From JAIBBV01 sp044347745 (lineage in GTDB: Bacteria > Bdellovibrionota_C > UBA2361 > JAFLCA01), in NCBI GenBank assembly GCA_044347745.1, contig JBIKUD010000013.1, positions 15,623-79,622 of the forward strand: a stretch of 64,000 nt of DNA, in the 5' to 3' direction. The translations under genes and the position numbers were made by a program. The first letter of the stretch is position 1. Each line of letters starts with the position of its first letter. Below the pieces are notes generated by a model. It saw only the letters and a list, made by a program, of their open reading frames with translations. It was not told where the DNA came from and did no database searches. This document shows, piece after piece, positions 33,554-42,316 of the stretch.

Positions 33554-36500
33554 ATGTCAGTCGGTGGCTGTTGTAGGTGTATGGTGGATAGATCAGTTTT
33601 TCGGCTTCTATGGGTATCCCTGCGTGCAGCGCTCTCCGTTGTTGCATTGCTTGCCGCCATCCCTGCGATAAGCGTAAATGCCTTTGCTCAGGGCCCAGGC
33701 TTTCCTAATGTGCCTCAAGTTCCCGGTACAAAACTGAGTCCAGTTTTTGTCAATACAGCAGGCCGCCTTGCTGTATTGGCCTATCACCAAGGTTATTTGG
33801 TTGCTAACCCAGAAGGTCCAGGCAGCATGCCTGGCTCTGACTTTTTATCTCAGCAATGTAATATTTCAAACCCTGCAAATCCTATCTGTACAGTCATTAA
33901 CGGCATGGGAGTAAACGCGGCTGTTGCCGCTCATGGATACTGGCAGCAAGGCACTTCCCTCGTTGGATTTAATGGTTCATACAGCATGGGGTACACACTT
34001 AATTCTGCAACGAATTTATTTGTACCTGTTGATCAAAATAGTCAGAACACTGTCTATTATTATCAGGGCCAAAATGGCCAGTGGCCTGGGCGTGGGCTCC
34101 TCTTTCAGCCGTGGCATACGCAACAATGGTGGACATATGGACCATCAAACCATCTTGCAAAACTTTATAAACAGAATCAGGAACTCGCCTCTTGGGATCA
34201 CATAGGACTTACAGGAGTGGCCGGACATCCATTTTTAGTTGGAAATATTCTTTATTTCGCATCCGACCAGAGCCGCAGCGGTATAGCGGCTTACGATATC
34301 ACTCCAAGTTTGCTTAGTCCTGGCACACCACCGCAATTGATTAGCGTGCTCAATGCCCCAGTGGGCGGGTATTGGCCAGAAATTTGGGGTGGCAATGGTC
34401 GCTTGCTTATTGTTTTTCCGAATCGTGGCAACGGGCATTACTTTGTTGCGGACGTAACAGACCCGGCTAATATGTTTGTTGTTACAGAGCGAGAACTCGG
34501 CGCGGGAGATCTTGCGTATGCCCAGTTCCAAGATAACTTTCTCTTTATGGATCGCTACAAAATTGACATGAGCAATAATTTCTCGACTACGCTCACGTTT
34601 GATGTTGCGGGAAATAACGCTGATATGGGGCAATTTGTGCTACCGATAGGCAATCTTGTTGCTGCAGGTGGTTCTGGTCCAGCACAAGGAGTATCTATTT
34701 GGGCTCATCAAGCCGCTCCTGATACGCGTGGGCCGTACGTTGGTTACCATATTCCCCTTTCTGGCCAAACTCACTACCCAGTAGGTGCTCCTATTTCAAT
34801 CTTGATTCATGAGACGCTTCGCTCAGAAACAATTATTAACGGCAGCACGGTCATGGTGCGTCCGCTCAATAATGGAGTACCTGGTAGTCCGATTGCAGCA
34901 CGTATTGTTCTAGCGTTTAACGATATTTTGACGATTACCCCAGATGCCCCGCTTGCTCAGAATACTACCTACGAGGTATCGCTTCCCGCTGGCGGAATTC
35001 GCGATGCTGCGAACAATGGAATGGAGGGCTATAGCTTCCAGTTTTCAACTGGCTCAAGTTTAGGTGCGGGCGCAAACACGGCGCCCACTATCAACTCTTT
35101 TGTTGCCCAGCCTTATCCAATCGCCCCTGGCCAGACAGCAACATTTACCTTTTCAGCTACCGACGCACAGGGCGGCGCACTCCAATACAAGGTGCTCTTC
35201 GGTGATGGGACAGCAGATACGGGTTGGCAATCAAGTACCAACATACAGCATACATATAACACGGCAGGCCATTATGATGCTGTATTGTCGGTGCGTGATC
35301 CACAAGGTGCTGTGTCGACTCAGCGAATGACTGTGACTGTAATCATTACACCAAGTGGCGCGCGCCCAACTAACTCAAGCAGTATAGCCTACGATTCGCT
35401 AAATGACGTGACGTGGGTTGTAAATCCAGACTCGAATTCAATTAGCAAAATTGCAGCAAATAATAGTGTGCAGGAGATTATTCTTGGTCAAGATGCTCAG
35501 CCACGCTCGGTGGCACTTGATAGCCAGCGCAACGCATGGGTCACCTGTCATGGGAACGATAGTATCGCTGTATTAAGTTCAAGTGGCAGCATAATCCAGA
35601 CTATTATGCTCGATTATGGCAGTCAGCCATTTGGTATCGCCGCTAATCCGGCAGGCACTGCCATGTTTGTAACGCTTTATGGTAAAGGGCGATTGCTGCG
35701 TTACAATGCATCTAGTCGTATACAAACCGCGGCACTTGATTTGGGGCCAACACCTCGTGCCATCGCTATTAACGGGCAGGGCACTCGTGCCTATGTTACT
35801 CGATTTATTTCACCGGATCATCGCGGCGAAGTTTGGCAGGTAGATACTTCAACTGGTCTCACACTGCTCAGCACTATAGCTCTCAGAAAAGATATCAACA
35901 CGGTAGAGAACGCAAGTAGTGGACGAGGTCTGCCAAACTATCTGGCTGCTATTGCAATCCAACCAAATGGGGCCCGCGCCTGGGTAGCATCGAATCAGGC
36001 AAACATCGATCGGGGATTATTTAAGAGCGGCAGTGACCACAACCAAGATAGCACGCAACGCGCTATTATTTCACTTATTGATTTGAATACGGGACTAGAG
36101 ATTCAGGCTGCGCGCATTGATAAAGACAACGGAGATTCGCCATCAGCGGTACTTTTTTCACCGCTCGGCGATTACGCTTTTGTTGCCCTACAAGGTAACA
36201 ATAATGTAGTTGCTTACGACGCACTTGTCCCGCCCGAGACGTATCCGGCACTTGTTCCAGTGCGCGAGAGTTTTGGCACTGGGCTAGCTCCGCAAGGCCT
36301 AGCTTTCGATTCATCTCGACTCATACTTCTTGTGCAGAATTTTATGGGGCGTAGTGTCAGTAAGCTTGATTCAGCAAATTTCTTGGCTGGCAGCTCGTCA
36401 AACGTGACGACGAGCACGATAGTAACTACGAATGCAGAAACACTTTCGCCATCTGTGCTGCAAGGTAAGCGCATTTTCTATAACGCTTCAGACACCGGTG

Positions 36501-38344
36501 GGCCGTTTGGTACTAATCGTATGAGCGGAGAGGGATACCTCTCCTGCGCAAGCTGCCATATTGATGGCGGGCAGGACGGCAGAGTTTGGGATTTTACAGG
36601 GCGTGGCGAAGGATTGCGCAATACAACCGATCTGCGTGGGCGCGGTGGTATGAACCACGGGCTCGTCCACTGGAGTGGTAACTTTGACGAGATCCAAGAT
36701 TTTGAGAATGATATTCGCAATATCTTTGGTGGTGCAGGCTTCATGAGTGACTCAGACTTTGTGGCAACATCTGCGCCATTAGGACCGCAAAAAGCAGGGC
36801 GCAGTGCTGACCTTGATGCGTTAGCAGCCTATGTGAGCTCGCTCGGCACAAATTCGTATCCGCGTAGCCCGCACCGAACAGCGCAAGGTTTGCGTACAGC
36901 TGCGGCTGAACGCGGATTAAATGTATTGGTAAACACGCAATGTTTATCTTGCCATGCTCTTTGGCGACTGACTGATAGCACTGCGCCGCTTCCGACGCTG
37001 CACGATGTAGGCAGTATGACTTCTGCCTCCGGAATGCGCCTAGGTGCGCCGCTTCCTGGTATTGACACGCCAACGCTTTACGGACTCTTTGCTACCGCCC
37101 CTTATTTTCATGACGGGTCTGCTGCAACGCTCGAGCAAGTCTTCGAGGGTGGGGGAGGTCTAAGAATTCAGGCCGAGGATGCAAGTCAACTAGTCAATGC
37201 GAATGCATCAGCACTGCAATATGGCGGAACAGCGCATGAGGGGTTTACGGTCTCATGCGGCCCTGGTCCAAGCGAGTGCCGGCTTGTGTTTAACAACCTC
37301 CCTGGTGGGCCTGGAGGGAGTAGCTTTCTTACGATTCGCTACTCTTCGATGAGTAATGGTCTTAGCACTGTGGTGCGAGTCAATGGCGTGGATCAAACTG
37401 TGGCTTTACCGCTAACCGCTAATAACCCCGGCTGGAGCCCGAATGCCTATGCTACGGTAACCGTGCCGGTCACACTCGCTGCGGGCAATAGTAATGTGAT
37501 TCAACTTATCCCAGCCATTTCTTGGGGTGCTTTCCCCTATGCCTTTGACGAAATAATGCTACGAAACCCCAGCCACTTGGCTTCAGCTCAAAGTCATCGC
37601 CAGGTTTTGAGTCTTTCCCCCGGTGACCGCAGCGATCTGATTAGGCTCCTAATCGAAATAGATGGTAATGATGATCCGAGTGAGGGACAACCAAACCCAA
37701 CCCCAGGCCCAACATTAACCCCCACAAGAACTCCGACGGCAACTCATACTGCGGTGGCCACGGCTACGCGAACCCCGACCAGGACGCCAACGAGAACGCC
37801 TACTGCTACAAACACAGCGGTGGTGACAGCAACACCGACAAGAACACCGACAGCTACCAGTACTGCAGCAACAACATCAACCCCTACCAGAACGCCAACG
37901 AGAACGCCTACTGCTACTAGTACCTTAGCCGTAACTGCCACGCCTACGTGGACGCCGACAAGAACTCCTACACCAACGGCTACTGCGACACCGGATGTAT
38001 TTACGACTCCAGCCGGGGGTATTGAGGAGCCTACGCCTACTCCTACGCCAAGCGTAAGTGCGACCCCAAGTGCTACCCCGACGCCGAACCTTGAGCAGGC
38101 ACGAATCAAACTATATAAGAGAAAAGGCAGCATACGAGCCATTATGAGTGCGGGTGGCGTGGAGTATCGCATTTTCTTACAATCAAAATACGGAAAAATC
38201 GTGCGGGCGAGATCGTTAAAGCCAGTATCGCCGCTCATTAGACTCTCGCGTGGAGCTTGGAAATTGGCGTATCGGCGCTGTGGGGTGGTTGGAGAAATAT
38301 CATCCTGTTCTGCGCTATCACCGTTGGCGCGCTTTAAATTCTAG
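33554..38344 (+). CDS. Giant exported beta-propeller/di-heme cytochrome protein with Thr-Pro repeat tail
   Basis: 1596 residues from ATG 33554 (AGG 8-9 bp upstream and downstream of the promoter; ATG 33581 also possible). Order: signal peptide to about residue 46 (SVNAFAQ); an N-terminal beta domain; a Big_5-like Ig domain; a PKD domain (FGDGTADTGW...YNTAGHYDA); a YVTN-type propeller; a MauG/di-heme peroxidase-like region with CASCH (998-1002) and CLSCH (1130-1134); a CBM-like domain (IQAEDASQLV); a Thr-Pro-Arg repeat linker (about 1380-1510); a basic C terminus. It is probably a surface or periplasmic redox protein. It is flanked by MITE copies. Other frames inside it are shadows. Confidence 0.8.
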   Translation: MSVGGCCRCMVDRSVFRLLWVSLRAALSVVALLAAIPAISVNAFAQGPGFPNVPQVPGTKLSPVFVNTAGRLAVLAYHQGYLVANPEGPGSMPGSDFLSQQCNISNPANPICTVINGMGVNAAVAAHGYWQQGTSLVGFNGSYSMGYTLNSATNLFVPVDQNSQNTVYYYQGQNGQWPGRGLLFQPWHTQQWWTYGPSNHLAKLYKQNQELASWDHIGLTGVAGHPFLVGNILYFASDQSRSGIAAYDITPSLLSPGTPPQLISVLNAPVGGYWPEIWGGNGRLLIVFPNRGNGHYFVADVTDPANMFVVTERELGAGDLAYAQFQDNFLFMDRYKIDMSNNFSTTLTFDVAGNNADMGQFVLPIGNLVAAGGSGPAQGVSIWAHQAAPDTRGPYVGYHIPLSGQTHYPVGAPISILIHETLRSETIINGSTVMVRPLNNGVPGSPIAARIVLAFNDILTITPDAPLAQNTTYEVSLPAGGIRDAANNGMEGYSFQFSTGSSLGAGANTAPTINSFVAQPYPIAPGQTATFTFSATDAQGGALQYKVLFGDGTADTGWQSSTNIQHTYNTAGHYDAVLSVRDPQGAVSTQRMTVTVIITPSGARPTNSSSIAYDSLNDVTWVVNPDSNSISKIAANNSVQEIILGQDAQPRSVALDSQRNAWVTCHGNDSIAVLSSSGSIIQTIMLDYGSQPFGIAANPAGTAMFVTLYGKGRLLRYNASSRIQTAALDLGPTPRAIAINGQGTRAYVTRFISPDHRGEVWQVDTSTGLTLLSTIALRKDINTVENASSGRGLPNYLAAIAIQPNGARAWVASNQANIDRGLFKSGSDHNQDSTQRAIISLIDLNTGLEIQAARIDKDNGDSPSAVLFSPLGDYAFVALQGNNNVVAYDALVPPETYPALVPVRESFGTGLAPQGLAFDSSRLILLVQNFMGRSVSKLDSANFLAGSSSNVTTSTIVTTNAETLSPSVLQGKRIFYNASDTGGPFGTNRMSGEGYLSCASCHIDGGQDGRVWDFTGRGEGLRNTTDLRGRGGMNHGLVHWSGNFDEIQDFENDIRNIFGGAGFMSDSDFVATSAPLGPQKAGRSADLDALAAYVSSLGTNSYPRSPHRTAQGLRTAAAERGLNVLVNTQCLSCHALWRLTDSTAPLPTLHDVGSMTSASGMRLGAPLPGIDTPTLYGLFATAPYFHDGSAATLEQVFEGGGGLRIQAEDASQLVNANASALQYGGTAHEGFTVSCGPGPSECRLVFNNLPGGPGGSSFLTIRYSSMSNGLSTVVRVNGVDQTVALPLTANNPGWSPNAYATVTVPVTLAAGNSNVIQLIPAISWGAFPYAFDEIMLRNPSHLASAQSHRQVLSLSPGDRSDLIRLLIEIDGNDDPSEGQPNPTPGPTLTPTRTPTATHTAVATATRTPTRTPTRTPTATNTAVVTATPTRTPTATSTAATTSTPTRTPTRTPTATSTLAVTATPTWTPTRTPTPTATATPDVFTTPAGGIEEPTPTPTPSVSATPSATPTPNLEQARIKLYKRKGSIRAIMSAGGVEYRIFLQSKYGKIVRARSLKPVSPLIRLSRGAWKLAYRRCGVVGEISSCSALSPLARFKF
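37690..38090 (+). repeat. Tandem Thr-Pro-coding repeats
   Basis: Degenerate repeats built on ACNCCNACN codons encode TPTRTPTAT-type units, about 130 residues, between the CBM-like domain and the C terminus. Such linkers are usually extended and often O-glycosylated in surface proteins. Variation in copy number between strains would be expected. Confidence 0.85.
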
Positions 38345-38431
38345 GCAGGCTTACTTTGCTGCGAATTCACAAAAATTATTTTGGCGTCCTGGAGCACTTG
38401 GTACTTCGGATCGCCGATGCTACTGACCTTT

Positions 38432-38644
38432 CATCGCGAAGTATATAGCGAGCCAGTTTTATCTCACTGCGCTCACCGGGCTCTTTGTTTAATTTCTCTA
38501 AACAATCGAACAAACGCTATCTTCAATGTAAATACTTAGCGTGGTTTAAATATTCGGGCTGCAAAATTCACAATGAGTGCATGCGGGCAGTGAGGGGGGC
38601 TAAATACGGAAATTTAAATCGTGAGCGGTATATACTTCGCGATG
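38432..38644 (+). mobile_element. MITE with perfect 16-bp terminal inverted repeats
   Basis: CATCGCGAAGTATATA (38432-38447) and TATATACTTCGCGATG (38629-38644) are exact inverses bounding 213 bp with no gene. It shares the left terminus and a 32-bp internal block with the partial copy at 33275-33380. It lies 87 bp past the stop of the giant gene, so the two copies bracket that gene in direct orientation. No transposase is present. Confidence 0.75.
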
Positions 38645-38804
38645 GAAAGTCGGTGGTAGACAAATTGCTACTTACACCTCGTTTGCCCCATCTCAGATGG
38701 AAGTTTTGCCGAAATCCTTTCTCCGTTGCGCGCTACCTTAGGACGCTGGTCGGTCGAGGTGGTGCTGGGATAGCTCCCAACTCTTACTTTTTGCAATTTA
38801 ATGA

Positions 38805-38834
38805 TAAAAAAATGACCGGCTTACACCGGTCATT
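38805..38834 (-). terminator. Rho-independent terminator downstream of the BrnTA-like module
   Basis: ATGACCGG (38812-38819) and CCGGTCAT (38826-38833) form a perfect stem with a 6-nt loop. On the minus strand it is followed by seven T. It would end transcripts leaving the BrnTA-like operon and its attC-like site. Confidence 0.75.
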
Positions 38835-38888
38835 TCAACACCGCCACTACGGCTACAACAACACAAACTCTGGGCGATAGCGCGGATT

Positions 38889-38946
38889 CGTTCAACGGTA
38901 GAAATGTGCCGCCGCGAAGCGGTCGGCGCCATTTATTTTTTAGACC
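38889..38946 (-). other. attC-like site after the BrnA-like gene
   Basis: On the minus strand the stop region TCTAAAAAATAA runs into GGCGCCGACCGC-TTC-GCGGCGGCACA and ends with GTTGAACG. The central stem with a GAA/TTC tip closely resembles short integron attC sites. The R-double-prime end (GTCTAAA) is degenerate and does not complement the other end well. Confidence 0.5.
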
Positions 38947-39223
38947 CGCTTTTCATTTCCTTTTCAATTCTTTCGGCAAGAAAGATCTTCAAAAGTGATT
39001 GGTAAGGGATGTCGCGCTTGTTCGCTAACACCTTCAACCCCGCTAAAAGAGATTCGGGGAGTCTTAGGGAAATAGTTTTCACCGAAGGCTTTAGCTCAGG
39101 GAAAACCCGAACCTTACCCTTTGACCAATCAATAAAGTCGGTTGAGTCATTCTTGTCCCAGAATGCGCTTTCCTGCTCTTCGCTTTCGAACTTGGGGATC
39201 TTTGAACGTGTTTTAGGTGCCAT
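38933..39223 (-). CDS. brnA: BrnA/CopG-type antitoxin
   Basis: 96 residues. VKTISLRLPESLLAGLKVLANKRDIPYQSLLKIFLAERI is a ribbon-helix-helix DNA-binding domain placed at the C terminus, as in BrnA-like antitoxins. The N-terminal acidic part (ESEEQESAFWDKNDSTDF) is the probable toxin-binding region. It overlaps the toxin gene by 11 bp. Confidence 0.88.
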   Translation of the reverse strand: MAPKTRSKIPKFESEEQESAFWDKNDSTDFIDWSKGKVRVFPELKPSVKTISLRLPESLLAGLKVLANKRDIPYQSLLKIFLAERIEKEMKSGSKK

Positions 39224-39509
39224 AGATTTTTCGCTCCTTTCGGCTCATGTCACGAGCTGAAATTATTCGAATAAATTTTCGCCGAATCGTGAAGGCAATA
39301 AAAAGATGCCTCCCAACGTCGGTTCTTCCGAGAGCGTAATAACGCGTTTCAATCTGCGAATGTTTGGCATCTTCAGCAACGACCAATGGTTGATTAAAGA
39401 AGATTTGCTCGCATTCAAATGGGGTAACCTGATGCTTTACCCAATTTTTCTCGAGGTTGGCGACATCCCAGTCAAATCCAATACACCCCGAAAGAACATC
39501 GTCGCTCAT
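39213..39509 (-). CDS. brnT: BrnT-type toxin (RelE-fold RNase)
   Basis: 98 residues. FDWDVANLEKNWVKHQVTPFECEQIF, YYALGRTDVGRHLFIAFTIR and RIISARDMSRKERKIYG are the typical BrnT blocks, including the C-terminal basic catalytic residues. It cleaves RNA and is neutralised by BrnA. The start lies about 7 bp from the predicted -10, suggesting a leaderless or very short leader mRNA. Confidence 0.92.
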   Translation of the reverse strand: MSDDVLSGCIGFDWDVANLEKNWVKHQVTPFECEQIFFNQPLVVAEDAKHSQIETRYYALGRTDVGRHLFIAFTIRRKFIRIISARDMSRKERKIYGT

Positions 39510-39515
39510 ACAAAT

Positions 39516-39544
39516 AGTATATGATGGTAATATACATATTTCAA
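39516..39544 (-). promoter_or_regulatory. Promoter and palindromic operator of the BrnTA-like operon
   Basis: On the minus strand TTGAAA (39539-39544) and TATACT (39516-39521) are 17 bp apart. GTATAT (39517-39522) and ATATAC (39530-39535) form a palindrome with a 7-bp centre covering the -10 region. This fits autorepression by the antitoxin. Confidence 0.65.
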
Positions 39545-39580
39545 GGGGGGTTTTTGTTCATTGATGCGATGGGTTGGGGG

Positions 39581-39954
39581 GTCTAACATTAGATTCTACG
39601 ACAGCCTCTCAGCCGCCAACTTCCCATCATAGTCGAGGATTCCAGACCGCTCAATTTTAAAATGTAGCACCATAGATTATTAAAATAACAGGCAATTCTA
39701 TTGGCAAAGTCGATGATCCACCCAACTGCTAATATACAATTAGGTTGATGATCCCGCTCGACGAAGGATTGAGGTGTGTATCAGGGGATCCTCGACTTAG
39801 AGTTCGGACAACATTTCGGCCGGACAATATTCCGGACACCCCGGAAATACCGCATTCCCCTCCAAAATACTTCAATCAGCTTAATGTGGCTTCCGTCGCT
39901 AGTTCAGTGGATTAGGGGACGCGCAAGGTGGAGCTGTGTAGGTTGGGACGCACC
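39581..39954 (+). repeat. Composite junction element with island repeat, copy 5
   Basis: From GTCTAACATTAGATTCTAC at 39581 (minus strand GTTAGAC, an R-prime-like heptamer facing brnT) through a TCGATGATCC/CTCGACGAAGG block, duplicated around 39710-39775, to the standard repeat (39832-39954: CCGGACACCC to GTTGGGACGCACC). The repeat end is 17 bp from the stop of the 394-residue minus-strand gene. Confidence 0.75.
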
Positions 39955-39971
39955 CGACTAACTGAGGTAAA

Positions 39972-41156
39972 CTAGTCGCTCACTTTAGCCTCATCGAGAA
40001 TCTCTAATCGATGCACCAGATCCAAGGGAATCCAAGCACTGGTCTGCCCAAGAACATCTAAAAATAGAAATCCGCTGCGGTAATCATCCCGCATAAGTGC
40101 TCCAGCTCTGGCTAGTGTGGAGTCCTGAACTTCCTCGTGGCCAGGGCGCTCTTTGGGCTGTAGTGTATTCCGTATAAAAATGGCCCCACGTAAGATCTGG
40201 TTGACTTTTTTTAGGTACACTACCGCGTTCAGGCAAGCTTCGCCGCGATCTTTGCATGTGGCCAAAATTTCCTCTGTCGACATCTGGGCTTTATTTTGGG
40301 GATTGAACTCTTCACGTAGGTCTATGCCCTCTACGAGAGCCTCACCTGGAGTTAGAAGATAAAGCCTGAGATCGGAATTACTCAAAAGAAAGGCGATTTG
40401 ACGAGAGGGATCTGTTGTGAATACTCCTACTCCTGAATGAGAATTGAAGGACTTAATTTGCCCGGCAATAGGGATGCCGCTTGGGAATGCTTCCGAGCAA
40501 AATGTGAGAGTAAGCATCTGCTTCTCTTTTTGGAACTGGCGAATGCGTTCGTATGCTCCTTTAAGCGCGTTTTCCTTTGCAAATGGAGTTTTTATCCGAT
40601 CTATTGGAAGGTCATAAAGGGGAGAGACCTCTAGCCCAGCGCCTGCTTCGCTGGGTAAAACTGACGCAATATCTTCAAGCCTAATTGGCAGCGTTTGAGA
40701 AGATTTAGGAGCTATAAAACTGAAGCGTAACTCTGATTCCTCCCAGCTCGAGCGCCTAAAGTCGACTTCGAAACCGTCTGCGTCATCGGCGCCAAAATCT
40801 ACTGACTCTTCAAAGTCCTGACCAAGCGCAAGAACTCGAGCTTCTAAAACTTTTCCATCCTTAAGGCTGATGTCTATGGTTCTGCTCGTATCCTGCGCAG
40901 CGCGGTAGAGCTCGGCAAGGATTAATCCAGTCTCCATGGTGCTGGGGAGGGTGTCGATATCTTGGAACCCTATTTCTGGTTCAGAGCTTCCTGCTGCTGG
41001 TTCCGATGTTAGTGAAAGATCAATTCGTAATGACTGAAGCTGGAAATTGTCAGACGCGTCGTAGTCTCTTCTGAAGTCTGTGGCTGCATCGCGCCTGCTG
41101 CTGAGGCGTTGAAGCGAATTCGTGAGAAGCTGCAGCAGGTTGGCTAGCACTAGCAA
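39972..41156 (-). CDS. Unknown 394-residue cytoplasmic protein
   Basis: No family recognised. No signal peptide. An acidic N-terminal third is followed by alternating beta strands (TIDISLKDGKVLEARVLALG) that look like small SH3- or PilZ-like barrels. The C-terminal half ends with GFLFLDVLGQTSAWIPLDLVHRLEIL, which resembles a repeated RNA-binding Sm-like or WYL-like strand pattern, a weak comparison. It is a single-gene unit between repeat copies 5 and 6. Confidence 0.6.
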   Translation of the reverse strand: MLVLANLLQLLTNSLQRLSSRRDAATDFRRDYDASDNFQLQSLRIDLSLTSEPAAGSSEPEIGFQDIDTLPSTMETGLILAELYRAAQDTSRTIDISLKDGKVLEARVLALGQDFEESVDFGADDADGFEVDFRRSSWEESELRFSFIAPKSSQTLPIRLEDIASVLPSEAGAGLEVSPLYDLPIDRIKTPFAKENALKGAYERIRQFQKEKQMLTLTFCSEAFPSGIPIAGQIKSFNSHSGVGVFTTDPSRQIAFLLSNSDLRLYLLTPGEALVEGIDLREEFNPQNKAQMSTEEILATCKDRGEACLNAVVYLKKVNQILRGAIFIRNTLQPKERPGHEEVQDSTLARAGALMRDDYRSGFLFLDVLGQTSAWIPLDLVHRLEILDEAKVSD

Positions 41157-41275
41157 TGGTGTACGTCAGCCTGCCGCGTTGTTCTTTCAAAGGGCGCCAC
41201 CTAGATTTCCGTTTTTGGTTATTTTTTGCGGATACTCAAAAATAACCTACCTTTTTTTCTTGGTGGGCAATATTC

Positions 41276-41397
41276 CTGGCACACAAGAAATACCTTGATT
41301 CCCCTGGAAGATACTTCCAAAAGCTTAAGGTGACTTCCACCGCAAACTCAGCCGGTTAAGCGGCCTGTGTGCTGGGGGCTTGGGAGTTTGGACGCAC
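41276..41397 (+). repeat. Island repeat, copy 6
   Basis: Diverged copy: opens CTGGCACACAAGAAATACC, middle CTCAGCCGGTTAAG, closes GTTTGGACGCACT. The 120 bp to its left up to the 394-residue gene start hold nothing recognisable. Confidence 0.7.
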
Positions 41398-41464
41398 TTA
41401 ATGGTAGCCCTGCTCGCGCCATTTGGGCTAAAAAGCCGACGTACATAAATATTGTAGTTGACGG

Positions 41465-41486
41465 AATGTCGCTTTTGAGCGACATT
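41465..41486 (+). promoter_or_regulatory. Palindromic operator before the plus-strand toxin-antitoxin pair
   Basis: AATGTCGCT-TTTG-AGCGACATT is a perfect inverted repeat ending 6 bp before the toxin start. TTGACG lies directly upstream (41458-41463) as a possible -35. The position suits autoregulation by the antitoxin. Confidence 0.6.
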
Positions 41487-41492
41487 GTATGA

Positions 41493-41820
41493 GTGGAAGC
41501 AAAGGCAAAAAGAATCAAAAACTTCATTCGAAGGAATGGGCGATCTCCATTTGAAGAATGGTTCTCGCGCGTACGAGATATGACGGTAAAAGCCAGGATT
41601 CTTACTAGAATTGATAGACTGCGTTTCGGAAATTTTGGGGATTGTAAGAGCGTTGGGTCCGGAGTTTTTGAGTTGAGGATTCCGCTTGGTCCGGGGTATT
41701 GAGTTTTTTTGGGCTTGTCGGCACAGAAGTGGTCCTTTTACTTGGAGGTGGCGACAAGTCAACTCAGCAAAAAGACATTAAGGCGTGTCAGCAATACTGG
41801 ACGGAGTATAAGAATGGCTA
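41493..41820 (+). pseudogene. Gp49-like/HigB-type toxin, frameshifted
   Basis: The first 69 codons (RIKNFIRRNGRSPFEEWFSR ... FELRIPLGPGY) are the N-terminal two-thirds of a phage Gp49-like RelE-superfamily toxin. A TGA and a T-run at 41699-41708 end the frame. The remainder, FFGLVGTEVVLLLGGGDKST ... QYWTEYKNG, continues in another frame to 41820. A one-base deletion in the T7 run plus a nonsense change explains it. The toxin is therefore probably inactive while the antitoxin is intact. Confidence 0.8.
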
Positions 41821-42131
41821 AGAGAAAACTTAAATCACGAAGTTATGATGCCTTTTTAATGAGACAACTTGTGGATCCTGACTTGGCAGCAGAATATCTT
41901 TCGGCTGCGGTTCAGGAAAAGTCATTGGAAGGATTTCTTATTGCACTAAAGAATGTGGCAGAGGCGCATGGCGGCATCGGAATACTTTCTCGCGCCACCA
42001 ACCTAAATCGCCAAAGTATGTATCGAATGTTCTCAGAACGTGGGAATCCAACCGTTTCTAGTTTATTTACGGTTCTGGATGCTTTGGGATTGGAAGTGTC
42101 GATTGCGCCGCAGGAACGGAAAAGTGCGTAG
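41814..42131 (+). CDS. HigA-like XRE antitoxin of the broken module
   Basis: 105 residues from ATG 41814, overlapping the residual toxin end by 7 bp. GGIGILSRATNLNRQSMYRMFSERGNPTVSSLFTVLDALGLEVSI is the helix-turn-helix region of the addiction-module antidote family that pairs with Gp49-like toxins. It is intact, so an orphan antitoxin remains that may still bind the upstream palindrome. Confidence 0.85.
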   Translation: MAKRKLKSRSYDAFLMRQLVDPDLAAEYLSAAVQEKSLEGFLIALKNVAEAHGGIGILSRATNLNRQSMYRMFSERGNPTVSSLFTVLDALGLEVSIAPQERKSA

Positions 42132-42316
42132 GCGCAGGGTGGCAGCGGATGACCTAGAATTCGGGGTTACACAGGGAGACGGGCGGCCCAGTGCTGCGCG
42201 ACGCCCATCGATGCTGAATCTTTCGCGTTCACGCTGAACACTGTCGAAACGGGACTGCCTCTACCCAAGCGGCAAGCAGTCGAGAAGTGAGCCATGTTTA
42301 CTAAGTCACTATTTGC

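Noticed and set aside
37744..38238. 164-codon minus-strand frame (GVGVGVAVG-rich)
   Set aside because: Antisense shadow of the Thr-Pro repeat region.
38485..38880. 131-codon plus-strand frame
   Set aside because: It runs through the MITE and across the terminator hairpin; no ribosome site or domain, so it is a chance frame.
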